The position numbers were made by a program, and so were the translations under genes. Below, piece after piece: positions 8,031 through 23,616 of a stretch of DNA of 64,000 nucleotides. The notes under the pieces are model-generated. The model was not told where the DNA came from, ran no database searches, and saw only the letters and a program-made list of their open reading frames with translations. This stretch comes from Glycomyces fuscus (GTDB taxonomy: Bacteria > Actinomycetota > Actinomycetes > Streptosporangiales > Streptosporangiaceae). Position 1 is the stretch's first letter, and every line of letters starts with the position of its first letter. Location: assembly GCA_002529455.1 (NCBI GenBank), contig NYMS01000029.1:1-64000 (forward strand), written 5' to 3'.

Positions 8031-8390
8031 GTGTCGAGCACAGCTGTATCCACGGAGCGTTACCTGAGCTGTGACGGGGTCCTGGCCGCGATGCTCGTGG
8101 ACCGCGCGACGGGCCAGGCGCACGCGCGATCGGGGACGGTGTCGGTGCTGCCCGACCCGGAGCACGTGACGGACTCCCACCAGACGGCCCTCGACCTGGC
8201 CGTCGCCTCCCGCGAGCCGGTGGTCCAGGAGAGCGTGGTCACCACCGGCGGCCACTACGTGCTGACCCGCGCCGTCCCCTCCCCGGGCGCGGACGAGATC
8301 CTGCTCGTCCTGGTCTTCGACCGGGCGCGGACCAACCTCGCCCTGGCCCGCTACCAGGCCGACGAGCACACCGCGGCGCTGCTGCCATGA
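8031..8390 (+). CDS. Roadblock/LC7-like protein, first gene of a four-gene operon
   Basis: 119 aa from a GTG preceded by GGGGGG. It shares the C-terminal helix motif (DRxRxNLAxAR) with the divergent Roadblock gene, and has an AMLVDRATG strand near 22 where the fold has its first hairpin. Its stop overlaps the next ATG (ATGA), so the two are translated together. The role is inferred to be a scaffold or GTPase-regulating subunit; the partner is unknown. Confidence 0.6.
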   Translation: MSSTAVSTERYLSCDGVLAAMLVDRATGQAHARSGTVSVLPDPEHVTDSHQTALDLAVASREPVVQESVVTTGGHYVLTRAVPSPGADEILLVLVFDRARTNLALARYQADEHTAALLP

Positions 8391-9286
8391 GCGCCGCTAC
8401 GCCCCCGCGGGCACTGGCCCAGGCCCTGCTCCGCGCCCGCGAGGAGGAGCTCACCGGAGCCCTGCGCCTGACCGGCCCGCCCGAGGCCCTGGTCCACCTG
8501 AGCTCCGGACGTGTCACCGCCGTCACCACACCGGCGGCGCCCACGCCCGAGACCCTCCTGGTCAGGTCCGGCGCGGTCCCCGCCGAGGTCTGGTCCGACG
8601 CCTACGAGGCCGCCGCCCACACCGACGGCCTGGCCCGGGAGCTGCTGCGCCGGGGCGCGGTCTCGGCCGAGGTGCTGGAACTCGCGTGCGCCACGGCCCT
8701 GGCGGACGGCGCCCTGGCGCTGTGCCTGTCCCCCGAGCCCCGGGTGGAGGCCGTGCTCACCGGAGCCGGACCGCCGCTGCTGGGACTGGAGCACGGCCTC
8801 GACCCGCGGGAGCTGCTGACCGAGGCCGAGCGCCGTCTGGCCTTCCTCACCGACCGGTGGGGCGCGCCCGCGGAACTGGCACGCTGCCGCCCGGTGCCCG
8901 CCGGGCCGGTGCGGGACTCCCTTCCCCCCGCCTACCGGCTCCTGCTCGCCCGGGCCAACGGCCGCCGCACCCCCCGGGACCTGGCCTTCGCCCTGGGGCG
9001 GGGGCTGACCGGCGTCATGGCCGACGTCGCGCGCCTCACCGAACGCGGGCTGCTGGAGGCCGCCGCCCCCGGCGGCACGGACGGCCTCACCCGCCGCACC
9101 CCCGAACGCCCCGCCGAGGACGACGGCCCGACCGCGCTGGCCAAGCGGCGGCCGGGCGTCAACGCCGTGCGTTCCGCGCCCCCGGCGTCGTCCGCCCGGA
9201 TCCCCGAGAGCGTGCGCGACCGCCTGCGCTCGCTGGGCGCCGACCGCGCGGCGCCCGGCGCGGGCACGGCAGGGACGGCCGGATGA
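8387..9286 (+). CDS. PATAN/DUF4388-like protein with C-terminal winged-helix-like domain
   Basis: 299 aa. The N-terminal segment (about 5-60: LTGALRLTG...LVHLSSGRVTAV) matches the style of PATAN/DUF4388 domains, which occur in bacterial Roadblock and response-regulator systems. The middle is helical (about 60-190). Residues about 185-235 (RLLLARANGRRTPRDLAFALGRG...VARLTERGLLE) look like a winged helix. The tail after 240 is Pro/Arg-rich and likely disordered. It could couple Roadblock proteins to a target or to DNA. It overlaps both neighbours by ATGA. Family assignment is by pattern only. Confidence 0.5.
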   Translation: MSAATPPRALAQALLRAREEELTGALRLTGPPEALVHLSSGRVTAVTTPAAPTPETLLVRSGAVPAEVWSDAYEAAAHTDGLARELLRRGAVSAEVLELACATALADGALALCLSPEPRVEAVLTGAGPPLLGLEHGLDPRELLTEAERRLAFLTDRWGAPAELARCRPVPAGPVRDSLPPAYRLLLARANGRRTPRDLAFALGRGLTGVMADVARLTERGLLEAAAPGGTDGLTRRTPERPAEDDGPTALAKRRPGVNAVRSAPPASSARIPESVRDRLRSLGADRAAPGAGTAGTAG

Positions 9287-9576
9287 GCGCGTCCGGACAC
9301 CCCCGTCCGGCCCGGAGCGGCGAAACCCCCGCCGGGGGACACGAGGCGGGCGGCCTGGCCGCCCTTCCCAAGCGCACCCCCTCGCCGGTGCCCCGGGGGC
9401 CGCGCCCCGGGCCGGGCCTGCTGGGTCCCAAGGAGCCCGAACCGGGGCCGATCGCCGCCCTGCGCCGCGCGCAGCGCGCCGCGGTGCCCCTGGAGAAGGT
9501 GCGCAGTGCGTTGCAGGACCTGGACGCCCACACCGGCCGCGCACCGCGGCCGACCGACGAGCACGGGAGCGAGTAG
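9283..9576 (+). CDS. Small disordered protein of the Roadblock operon
   Basis: 97 aa, rich in Pro, Gly and Arg for the first 55 residues, then one likely amphipathic helix (about 58-85: AALRRAQRAAVPLEKVRSAL). ATGA overlap with the gene before, and its TAG is immediately followed by the ATG of the next gene, so it sits tightly in the operon. No known family. It may be a linker or adaptor peptide for the Roadblock proteins. Confidence 0.55.
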   Translation: MSASGHPRPARSGETPAGGHEAGGLAALPKRTPSPVPRGPRPGPGLLGPKEPEPGPIAALRRAQRAAVPLEKVRSALQDLDAHTGRAPRPTDEHGSE

Positions 9577-9954
9577 ATGGTTCAGGGGCAGATCACTGCG
9601 GAGCTGGCGCAGCTGCGCGAGCGCGTCGTCGGCGTGACCGACAGCGCCGTGGCCGCCTCCGACGGCATGCTGGTGGCCTCCGACATCCAGGGGGGACGCC
9701 CCCACGCGCTGGCCGCGCTCGCCGCCGCCTCCCTGGGCCTGGGCAAGCGCACCGGTGACGAGACGGGGCTGGGGCCCCTGCGCGAGGTCGTCACCCGCTG
9801 CCAGGGCGGCTACGCGGTCGTCTACGCGGTCGGGATGGAGGCCCTGCTCGTCGTGTTGGGAGACGAGGGCATGGACACCGCGGCCCTGCGCCGCGAGTCC
9901 CGGCTGACGGTGGAGCGCGTGGGCTCGCTGCTGGAGGTCACCTCCTCCGGCTGA
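9577..9954 (+). CDS. Roadblock/LC7 domain protein (CvnB/MglB-like)
   Basis: 125 aa. Typical Roadblock organisation: helix 1 (ITAELAQLRERVVGV), the DSAVAASDGMLVASD hairpin near 22-38, a long central helix (HALAALAAASLGLGKRTG), paired strands (GGYAVVYAVGMEALLVVLGD) and a C-terminal helix. It is the closest of the three to the CvnB proteins of Streptomyces conservons and to MglB. In those systems it acts on a Ras-like GTPase; here no CvnD or MglA partner is encoded beside it. Last gene of the operon. Confidence 0.85.
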   Translation: MVQGQITAELAQLRERVVGVTDSAVAASDGMLVASDIQGGRPHALAALAAASLGLGKRTGDETGLGPLREVVTRCQGGYAVVYAVGMEALLVVLGDEGMDTAALRRESRLTVERVGSLLEVTSSG

Positions 9955-10034
9955 GGCCCCGCACGGGGCGGGAGGGGCGGTCGGCGTCCTCGCCGGGTCC
10001 GTCCCGCCGCCCTGGGGGCGGGGCCAGCCGTTCC

Positions 10035-10086
10035 GGGCCGGTCGCCTCCTGGGTCCGCGTAGCGGCCCCCCGGAGGCGACCGGCCC
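10035..10086. terminator. Bidirectional hairpin terminator
   Basis: 15-bp perfect arms GGGCCGGTCGCCTCC (10035-10049) and its complement (10072-10086) separated by 22 nt. It lies between the convergent Roadblock operon and the UvrA-like gene, and can serve both directions. Confidence 0.65.
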
Positions 10087-10089
10087 CGG

Positions 10090-12531
<2,442 letters not shown>

Positions 12532-12885
12532 GGTGTCTCCCTCGGTCGGGTGAGGCCTCTGCGTCGGCGTCGTCTGGACCGGTCCCACCGGCGCCGGGCG
12601 ACAGCCGTGGTGTGCCGGCCCGCGTGAACGGTGGGGTCCGTGGTGCCCACGCTAGAGGGGTGAGCGGGGACGGCGCTTCTCGATTCCTGACCGGACCCCT
12701 GACGGGACGGCTGGGGCGTGTTTTTTTGACCTGGGCTTCAGCCCAGGGGGGTGTTCGGGCACCCGCGGGGTTCTGGAGGTGGCGGAGGCGGGTTCGCGCG
12801 GGGGACTGCGGCCGGAGACCGTCGGCTGGGGGTGGTGGCGGGCGACGGGTGGGACGAAGCGGAGCGGGGCCCCAAAAAACACCGC
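12532..12885. other. Gene-free stretch between uvrA2-like and second SIP gene
   Basis: 354 bp. Holds the uvrA-like promoter region and the 3' region of the SIP gene. A hairpin CCTGGGC-TTCA-GCCCAGG (12731-12749) follows a T7 run (12721-12727) on the plus strand. No coding sequence is supported. Confidence 0.5.
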
Positions 12886-12899
12886 CTAGTCCATGGCGG
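12874..12899 (-). terminator. Possible intrinsic terminator of the second SIP gene
   Basis: On the minus strand, CCGCC, an 8-nt loop containing the stop codon, then GGCGG is followed by TG and six T residues. The stem is short (5 bp), but the U-run fits an intrinsic terminator overlapping the stop codon. Confidence 0.4.
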
Positions 12900-13683
12900 C
12901 GCGCCCGTGGCGCCAGTAGCCGACGAAGGCGATGTCGTCCTTGGGCACTCCGTGCCGGCGCACCAGCGCGCGGCGCAGTTCGGTGGGCAGGGTGTTCTCT
13001 CCGGCCACGAAGCAGTAGGGGCGTCCCTCGGGCAGCTCGGCGGCGCGTACCGTTTCCAGCGCCAGCCGTCCGGGGACGGCGCTGGGATCGGTGCGCGCCA
13101 GCCAGTGCACGTCCACCCCGGCCGGGGCCGCCACGGGGCGCGCGTCGTCGGCGCAGGGCACCTCCAGGTACGCCTGTCCGCGCAGGTCGGCGGGGGCCTG
13201 TTCCAGGATGGAGAGCAGGGCGGGCACGGCGCTCTCGTCGCCCACCAGCAGGTGCCAGTCGGCCCCCTCGGGAGGCAGGTAGTACACGCCGTCCGCGAGC
13301 AGGCCCGCCTCGTCCCCGGGGACGGCCCCGGCGGCCCAGGCGGAGGCGGGACCGGCGTCGCCGTGGTCCACGAACTCGATGTCCATCTCCAGCGCCTCGG
13401 CGTCGAAGCGGCGCACCGAGTAGCTGCGCACGTGCGGCTGCCGCTCCGGGGGCATGGCGTGGAGCTGCCCGACCCACCGCTTGTCGGCGTCGGCGGGCAT
13501 GTGCAGCCGGTCCTGGCCCGCGCGGGGCAGGAACAGGCGCACGAACTGGTCCCGGCCGAGGAAGGCGAAGTCGGCCAGCCCGGCGCCACCCAGGGTCACC
13601 GTGACGAAGTGCTTGCTCAGGCGCTCGGTGCGCACCACGCGGGTGCGGATCATGGCGCGGTGGCCTGGCTGTTCGACGCGCAC
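12886..13683 (-). CDS. Second siderophore-interacting protein (SIP)
   Basis: 265 aa, a clear paralogue of the SIP at 2419-3225 along the whole length: flavin motif RSYSVRRFD near 90, GDESAVPALLSILEQAP near 147, and the C-terminal FVAGENTLPTELRRAL...FVGYWRHG. Expected to be a cytoplasmic FAD-dependent ferric-siderophore reductase. Start is GTG with AGAGG upstream, supported by N-terminal similarity to the paralogue. Its own iron box lies about 47 bp upstream. Two SIPs in 11 kb suggest different siderophore substrates or dosage. Confidence 0.92.
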   Translation of the reverse strand: MRVEQPGHRAMIRTRVVRTERLSKHFVTVTLGGAGLADFAFLGRDQFVRLFLPRAGQDRLHMPADADKRWVGQLHAMPPERQPHVRSYSVRRFDAEALEMDIEFVDHGDAGPASAWAAGAVPGDEAGLLADGVYYLPPEGADWHLLVGDESAVPALLSILEQAPADLRGQAYLEVPCADDARPVAAPAGVDVHWLARTDPSAVPGRLALETVRAAELPEGRPYCFVAGENTLPTELRRALVRRHGVPKDDIAFVGYWRHGRAAMD

Positions 13684-13729
13684 GGGACCTCTTCTTCCTT
13701 GTCCGGGGCGGGGGCGGACCGCCTCCAGG

Positions 13730-13748
13730 TGAGGTTAGCCGAGCCTTG
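13730..13748 (-). promoter_or_regulatory. Iron box of the second SIP gene
   Basis: TGAGGTTAGCCGAGCCTTG matches about 13 of 19 positions of the DtxR-family consensus, with a good left half (AGGTTAG) and a weaker right half. It is placed just upstream of the SIP start, so weaker iron repression than at 3311 is possible. Confidence 0.55.
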
Positions 13749-13999
13749 CCTCGCCTGCGCCGGGGGAGGCGGGGCGCTCCGGTGCGCCCCCGGGCGCGTG
13801 CGGACCCCCCGGCCGGGGCGGTGGGCGGCCCGGCCGGGAGGGCTGTTCCACGGGGCCGTTCCTCGGGTGCGAAATGTAAATCTACGTCGTAAAGGCGGCG
13901 TTTGTCCTATTTCTGACATGAGGGGGGAACTCCTTCCGGCCAGGGGCCTCAGAGGTGACACGGAACGAAACTGTCGGCGCCGTCGCGGAGAATCGGTGT
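13749..13999. other. Divergent intergenic region with AT-rich tract
   Basis: Between the SIP gene and the glyoxalase-fold gene. The stretch 13869-13925 is AT-rich (GAAATGTAAATCTACGTCG and CCTATTTCTGACATG) and probably carries the promoter of the downstream plus-strand gene. No gene seen. Confidence 0.4.
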
Positions 14000-14371
14000 A
14001 TGACACAGGCAGCGCACCGACACCACGCCATCGACTACCTGGAGCTCACGGTCACCGACCTGGACCGGGCGAGGCGCTTCTACTCCGAGGCGTTCGGATG
14101 GAGCTTCAACGACTACGGCCCCGGCTACGCGGGCATCCAGAGCCCCGAGGGGCCGGACGCCCCCGAGGTGGGCGGCCTCGCCCTGGGCGAGGAGACGCGC
14201 GCGGGCGGCCCCTTCGTCCTGCTGTACTCGGCCGACCTGGACCGTTCCGCCGAGGCGGTGGAGAAGGCGGGCGGCCGTGTGGTGCGGGGCCCCTACGCCT
14301 TCCCCGGGGGTCGCCGCTTCCACTTCACCGATCCCAGCGGCAACGAACTGGGCGTCTGGGCCGAGTCCTGA
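14000..14371 (+). CDS. VOC superfamily (glyoxalase-fold) protein
   Basis: 123 aa from ATG 14000, with GGAG nine bases upstream. One vicinal-oxygen-chelate unit: IDYLELTVTDLDRARRFYSEAFGW at the start, and RFHFTDPSGNELGVWAE at the end, where His/Glu metal ligands normally sit. VOC proteins act as glyoxalases, dioxygenases or resistance proteins; the substrate cannot be deduced. Its TGA shares a base with the ATG of the next gene (TGATG), so the two are co-translated. Confidence 0.88.
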   Translation: MTQAAHRHHAIDYLELTVTDLDRARRFYSEAFGWSFNDYGPGYAGIQSPEGPDAPEVGGLALGEETRAGGPFVLLYSADLDRSAEAVEKAGGRVVRGPYAFPGGRRFHFTDPSGNELGVWAES

Positions 14372-14673
14372 TGGGCGGGCGGGCGCAGGCGGGAGGCGAC
14401 CCCGCGGTGGAGCACCTGGCCGCGACCCTGCGCCGCCGTCGGGAGGAGCTCGCGGGCGCGGACGGGGCGCGGATCGGGGGAGGCCTCGTCGTGCACGCGG
14501 TCACCACGCACATGTGGGCGGGGGTGCCGGTGCCCGCCGTGGCCTGCCACGCCTCCGTCGACCCGCTGCGGCTGCGCGCCTCCGCCGGGCCGGTGACCTG
14601 CCGCAGGTGTCTGTCCCAGAGCGGCCAGGAACGGCAGCGGCAGGTGCCCGGGCAGACCGCGCTGGAGGTGTGA
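14371..14673 (+). CDS. Small uncharacterised protein with Cys-containing C-terminal half
   Basis: 100 aa, coupled to the VOC gene by a TGATG overlap. The first 35 residues form a charged helix (HLAATLRRRREELAG). The middle has VVHAVTTHMWAGVPVPAVACHA and then TCRRCL, so C-H near 59 and CxxC near 77 could bind zinc. No family is recognised. The overlap suggests it works with the VOC protein or is co-regulated. Confidence 0.55.
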   Translation: MGGRAQAGGDPAVEHLAATLRRRREELAGADGARIGGGLVVHAVTTHMWAGVPVPAVACHASVDPLRLRASAGPVTCRRCLSQSGQERQRQVPGQTALEV

Positions 14674-14794
14674 CCGGCCCCGGTCCGGGGCGGTCCCGTC
14701 GGCACGCGGGGCGGCGCTGCGCTCTCCCGCCGTCGCGGTCGTGCGGGGTCCGTCCCGTGCCAGGCTCCGCCCCCGCGCTCTTTCGCCGCCCGGC

Positions 14795-16309
14795 TCAGGC
14801 GGGGCCGGGTGCTTTTCCGGGGCCGGGGGAGGGGCGGCCGGTGTGGCGGGCGACGGCCTCGTTGAGGACCGCGCAGGCGCGGCGCAGGTCGGCGGGGTGC
14901 GCGGATCCGTAGCCGAGGACCAGTCCGTGCACGGTCGGGGCGCCGTGGCTGGCCCGCGAGGTGTCGTCCACCAGGACTCCCCGTTCGGCGGCCTCGGCGA
15001 CCACGGGGGCGACGGCGGGGGCGGGCAGCGGGAGCAGCACGTGCAGGCCCGCGGTGTCTCCGGTGGGGCGCGTGGTGAGGAGTTCGATCAGCAGCCTGCG
15101 GCGGCGGGCGTACTCCAGGCGCATGCGGCGCAGGTGCCGGTCGAGGTCGCCGCGTTCCAGCAGCAGGGCGGTCGCGGCCTGGACCGGGACGCTGGTGCGG
15201 TCCGACAGGTCGTGCCGGACGGCGGCCAGGTGTTCCAGCAGCGGGGGTTCGGCGACGATCCAGCCGATGCCGGTGTCGGGGGAGAGGGTCTTGGAGAGGG
15301 TGCCGAGCAGGATGACGCGGTCGGGGTCCAGGCCGTAGAGGGCGGGCAGGGGTGCCACGTCGTAGCGGAACTCGGCGTCGTAGTCGTCCTCCACGACCAT
15401 CGCCGCGTTCTCGCGGGCCCAGGCCAGGAGGCGTTCGCGGCGCGGGATCGGCAGCCGCCCGCCCAGGGGGTACTGGTGGGCGGGGGTGGTGTGGACGAGG
15501 CAGAGCCCGTCGGGCAGCCGCTCGGTGAGGATGCCGTCGTGGTCGACCGGGCAGGGGAGCACGCGGGCTCCGCGCGCGGCCAGGATGGTGCGGGCCTTCT
15601 GGTAGCCGGGTTCCTCGACGCCCGCGCGGGTGCCCGCGCCGAGCAGGGCGGCTCCGACCAGGTCCAGGCCGTTGCCGGTGCCGCGGGTGACCATGACGTT
15701 CTCGGGGCCGATCCGTACTCCGCGGGTCCGGCGCAGGTGTCCGGCCAGGAGCTCGCGCAGCCGGGGCAGGCCGCGGGGGTCGGGGTCCTCGTCCAGGGGT
15801 TGTTCGGCCGCGTGCCGCCAGGCCCTGCGCCAGGCGGCGCGGTCGTGGTCGCGGACCCAGGGGGCGCCGGGGCGCAGGTCGATCAGGCCCTGCTGCCGGG
15901 CCTGTTCCCGGGAGAGGCGCGGGGCGCGCGTCCGTATGGCGGGGTGCGCGGTGGCGGCCGGGGCGCCGCGCCCGCCGGTGGCGGGGGCGGCGCGTCCAGC
16001 GGGGAGCGGCGGGGCGCCGTGCTCGGCGACGAACGTGCCCGAGCCGTGGCGTCCCTCCAGCCAGCCCTCGGCGTAGAGCTGCTGGTAGGCCTCGGTGACC
16101 ACGGTCCTGCTCACGCCCAGCTGCGCGGCGAGGGCCCGGCTGGAGGGCAGGCGCTCCCCGGGTTCGAGCGCTCCGCCGGACATGGCCTCGCGCAGGGCGT
16201 CGGACAGCTGCACCGTGAGGGGGCGTGCGGCGGAGCGGTCGAGGCGGAGGACCGGTTCGGCCAGGCGGCGGGGCACAGTGGTCCTTCGTTCTCGGGCGGA
16301 AGTGGCCAT
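14795..16309 (-). CDS. MocR/PdxR-type regulator (GntR HTH fused to aminotransferase fold)
   Basis: 504 aa from ATG 16309 (GTG 16324 is possible). N-terminal GntR winged helix (about 15-80: LSDALREAMSGGALEPGERLPSSRALAAQLGVSRTVV), then a long linker, then a fold-type I aminotransferase domain with VEDDYDAEFRYD and the PLP-binding Lys in GTLSKTLSP near 330. MocR proteins usually activate or repress a divergent gene of vitamin B6, GABA or related metabolism. Here the divergent gene, 35 bp away, encodes a PNPOx-fold protein, so B6-linked control is plausible but unproven. Confidence 0.92.
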   Translation of the reverse strand: MATSARERRTTVPRRLAEPVLRLDRSAARPLTVQLSDALREAMSGGALEPGERLPSSRALAAQLGVSRTVVTEAYQQLYAEGWLEGRHGSGTFVAEHGAPPLPAGRAAPATGGRGAPAATAHPAIRTRAPRLSREQARQQGLIDLRPGAPWVRDHDRAAWRRAWRHAAEQPLDEDPDPRGLPRLRELLAGHLRRTRGVRIGPENVMVTRGTGNGLDLVGAALLGAGTRAGVEEPGYQKARTILAARGARVLPCPVDHDGILTERLPDGLCLVHTTPAHQYPLGGRLPIPRRERLLAWARENAAMVVEDDYDAEFRYDVAPLPALYGLDPDRVILLGTLSKTLSPDTGIGWIVAEPPLLEHLAAVRHDLSDRTSVPVQAATALLLERGDLDRHLRRMRLEYARRRRLLIELLTTRPTGDTAGLHVLLPLPAPAVAPVVAEAAERGVLVDDTSRASHGAPTVHGLVLGYGSAHPADLRRACAVLNEAVARHTGRPSPGPGKAPGPA

Positions 16310-16332
16310 GGTCGGGAGGTCCACTCGCTTTC

Positions 16333-16338
16333 TAGGCT
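16333..16338 (+). promoter_or_regulatory. Candidate -10 box of a leaderless transcript
   Basis: TAGGCT (TAnnnT) ends 6 bp before the ATG at 16345, and there is no Shine-Dalgarno. The spacing fits a leaderless mRNA, common in actinomycetes. The MocR regulator would be expected to bind in this 35-bp gap. Confidence 0.4.
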
Positions 16339-16344
16339 AACGCC

Positions 16345-17001
16345 ATGCTCTCCACGACAGAACGCACCCGGCTGCGCCGCGGCAAGCACAAGGCCCGTAC
16401 CGACCGGGCGGAGCTGTACGCCCTCCTGGACGAGGGGCTGGTCTGCCACCTGGGGGTGGTGGTCGACGGCGCGCCCATGGTGGTGCCCACCGCCTACGGG
16501 CGGGTGGGCGACACCCTGTACCTGCACGGCTCGACGGGGGCGCGGTCGCTGCGCGCGGGCGGGGAGGTGTGTGTGACCGTGACCCTGCTGGACGGTCTGG
16601 TGCTGGCCAGGTCGCTGTTCAACCACTCGGTCAACCACCGATCGGCCATGGTCTACGGGGTGCCGCGCGTGGTCGAGGACGAGCGGGAGCGGCTGGAGGG
16701 GCTGCGCGCGCTGACCGAGCAGTTGGCTCCGGGGCGGTGGGAGGAGGCCCGTGAGCCGACGGCCAGGGAGCTGGCGGCCACGCGGGTGCTCGCGCTGTCG
16801 CTGGAGGAGGCGTCGGTGAAGGTGCGTACGGGTCCGCCGACGGACGACGAGGAGGACCTGGGTCTGCCCGTGTGGGCGGGTGTGCTGCCGGTCCGGCAGG
16901 TGTTCGGCGAGCCGGAGCCGGATCCGGGTCTGGTGCCGGGGGTGGGGGTTCCCGCCGGTGTCAGGGAGCGGGTGTCGGAGCGGCCGCCGCTCCCGTCCTG
17001 A
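16345..17001 (+). CDS. Pyridoxamine 5'-phosphate oxidase-fold flavin-binding protein
   Basis: 218 aa. Split-barrel sequence from about residue 22: ELYALLDEGLVCHLGVVVDGAPMVVPTAYGRVGDTLYLHGS, then ARSLFNHSVNHRSAMVYGVP near 100, typical of the FMN-binding PNPOx-related family found divergent to MocR regulators. It may be a flavin-dependent oxidase or a protective flavoprotein; true PdxH activity is doubtful because the family is distant. The C-terminal 20 residues are Pro/Gly-rich. Confidence 0.82.
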   Translation: MLSTTERTRLRRGKHKARTDRAELYALLDEGLVCHLGVVVDGAPMVVPTAYGRVGDTLYLHGSTGARSLRAGGEVCVTVTLLDGLVLARSLFNHSVNHRSAMVYGVPRVVEDERERLEGLRALTEQLAPGRWEEAREPTARELAATRVLALSLEEASVKVRTGPPTDDEEDLGLPVWAGVLPVRQVFGEPEPDPGLVPGVGVPAGVRERVSERPPLPS

Positions 17002-17176
17002 GGGCCCTGCCGTGCCGGTCGCCGCTCTTCGCGCGGGGGTCCGCTCCGTGCGGGGAGGCGGCGCGGTCGGTTCGTACAGCGGCGGGGTGTCCGCGGTCGC
17101 TGTGGGATGGGACACGGGCGGGGCGAAACGGCGTGCGGGAAAGGCGGTGGCGGTTTCGCGGGCGGCATTCCTTGGT

Positions 17177-17195
17177 CTATTGGACAGGCCAATAG
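17177..17195. promoter_or_regulatory. Dyad operator candidate CTATTGG-N5-CCAATAG
   Basis: Perfect 7-bp inverted arms around ACAGG, followed at once by the overlapping palindrome TAGGCCTA. About 280 bp upstream of the carboxylase start. Confidence 0.45.
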
Positions 17196-17319
17196 GCCTA
17201 TACGTCGACGCGCTCGCGCGGGCGGGTGCTCCCCCTGGTCACCGGTACCGCGCGGGGCGGCCGTACGGTGTGGCGAACCTCGCGTGAAACAGGGGCCGGG
17301 CGGCGCGGGCGGACGTTTT

Positions 17320-17336
17320 TTGTGGAGTTCCCACAA
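17320..17336. promoter_or_regulatory. Dyad operator candidate TTGTGG-N5-CCACAA
   Basis: Perfect 6-bp inverted arms around AGTTC, same TGG-N5-CCA architecture as the dyad at 17177-17195. About 137 bp upstream of the carboxylase start. Confidence 0.35.
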
Positions 17337-17473
17337 CGCATCGGCTCGGCTATGCGTGGTTCGGACCATTGGTGTACCCGGCGGTAATCGAGCAGGGTAG
17401 AAAGGTAGGTGCAGGCGACGCTCCGCGATCCGGACGTCGCCTTCTGCGCGTTGGTACTTGGGAGGCTCAACCG

Positions 17474-22954
<5,481 letters not shown>

Positions 22955-23001
22955 CGCCCGGTGTGGCCGGCCGCGGAGGGGTCGCGGTCGGCCACACGGG
23001 T

Positions 23002-23046
23002 CGACGGGGCGGGACCGCGGCGGGCAGCCGCGGTCCCGCCCCGTCG
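23002..23046. terminator. Bidirectional hairpin terminator after the carboxylase
   Basis: 20-bp inverted repeat (23002-23021 and 23027-23046) with a 5-nt loop, between the convergent carboxylase and split-barrel genes. Confidence 0.75.
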
Positions 23047-23119
23047 TCGTGCGCGGGTCCGCCGTCCGAGGGCGGCGCTGTGGCGGTCCCCCCGGCGCGC
23101 GGGTCCTCCGGCGGTGCGG

Positions 23120-23551
23120 TCAGCGGATCCTGTCGCCGTACACGTGGTCGACCGGCATGGTCATGAGCACCCTGCGGTCGGAAACCATGACCGCCCGGTA
23201 CTCCTCCCAGTCGGGGTGCTCGCCGGCGGCGAGGCGGTAGTAGTCCACCAGTGCCTCGACCTCGGGGCCGTGGGGGTCGGTGCCCGGCCCGGTGAGGGTG
23301 GCGACGCCCTCGGCGGTGGCCCACGACCAGCCGTCGGGGCTGGTGACCTGGAGTGTGGCGCGCGGGTCCCGGCGCAGGTTCGCCGTCTTGGCCCGGCCCT
23401 CGGTCATGGAGACGTGGAGGAGGTCGGTCGCGGCGTCGTAGAAGGGCTGGACGGGGGAGAGCTGGGGTCGGCCGTCGGCCTTGATGGTGGCCAGGACGCC
23501 GAGCCTGCTCTGCGCGAGCAGTGCGCGCGGGTCGAACGTCGTCTCGGTCAT
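23120..23551 (-). CDS. PPOX-class (split-barrel) F420- or flavin-dependent oxidoreductase
   Basis: 143 aa. LLAQSRLGVLATIKADGRPQLSPVQPFYD at 11-39, LLHVSMTEGRAKTANLRRDPRATLQV near 44-69, and VDYYRLAAGEHPDWEEYRAVMVSDRRVLM near 102-130 are hallmarks of the TIGR03618-like family in actinobacteria, many of which bind F420. Cofactor and substrate are not established. GAGGGG lies upstream of the ATG. Single gene, 65 bp from the imine reductase remnant upstream. Confidence 0.9.
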   Translation of the reverse strand: MTETTFDPRALLAQSRLGVLATIKADGRPQLSPVQPFYDAATDLLHVSMTEGRAKTANLRRDPRATLQVTSPDGWSWATAEGVATLTGPGTDPHGPEVEALVDYYRLAAGEHPDWEEYRAVMVSDRRVLMTMPVDHVYGDRIR

Positions 23552-23616
23552 CTCCGAAGAACCCCTCTCGGCCGGGTGTTGGCTGTGCGCGGTGGTGCGG
23601 GGCCGTGTGCGGCCGG

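Larger units (their letters stand above)
17002..17473. other. Long regulatory region upstream of the giant carboxylase
   Basis: 472 bp with no supported gene. Contains two dyads with 5-nt spacers (17177-17195 and 17320-17336), a TAGGCCTA palindrome (17193-17200) and a T6 run at 17316-17321. Its length and dyads suggest regulated transcription of the carboxylase. Confidence 0.5.

Noticed and set aside
12721..12749. Intrinsic terminator CCTGGGC-TTCA-GCCCAGG with a T7 run
   Set aside because: The T-run precedes the hairpin on the plus strand and becomes an A-run after it on the minus strand, so it has wrong polarity for an intrinsic terminator in either direction.
17316..17335. Terminator at the T6 run with TGTGG/CCACA hairpin
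   Set aside because: The T-run is before, not after, the hairpin; it is better read as an operator-like dyad.
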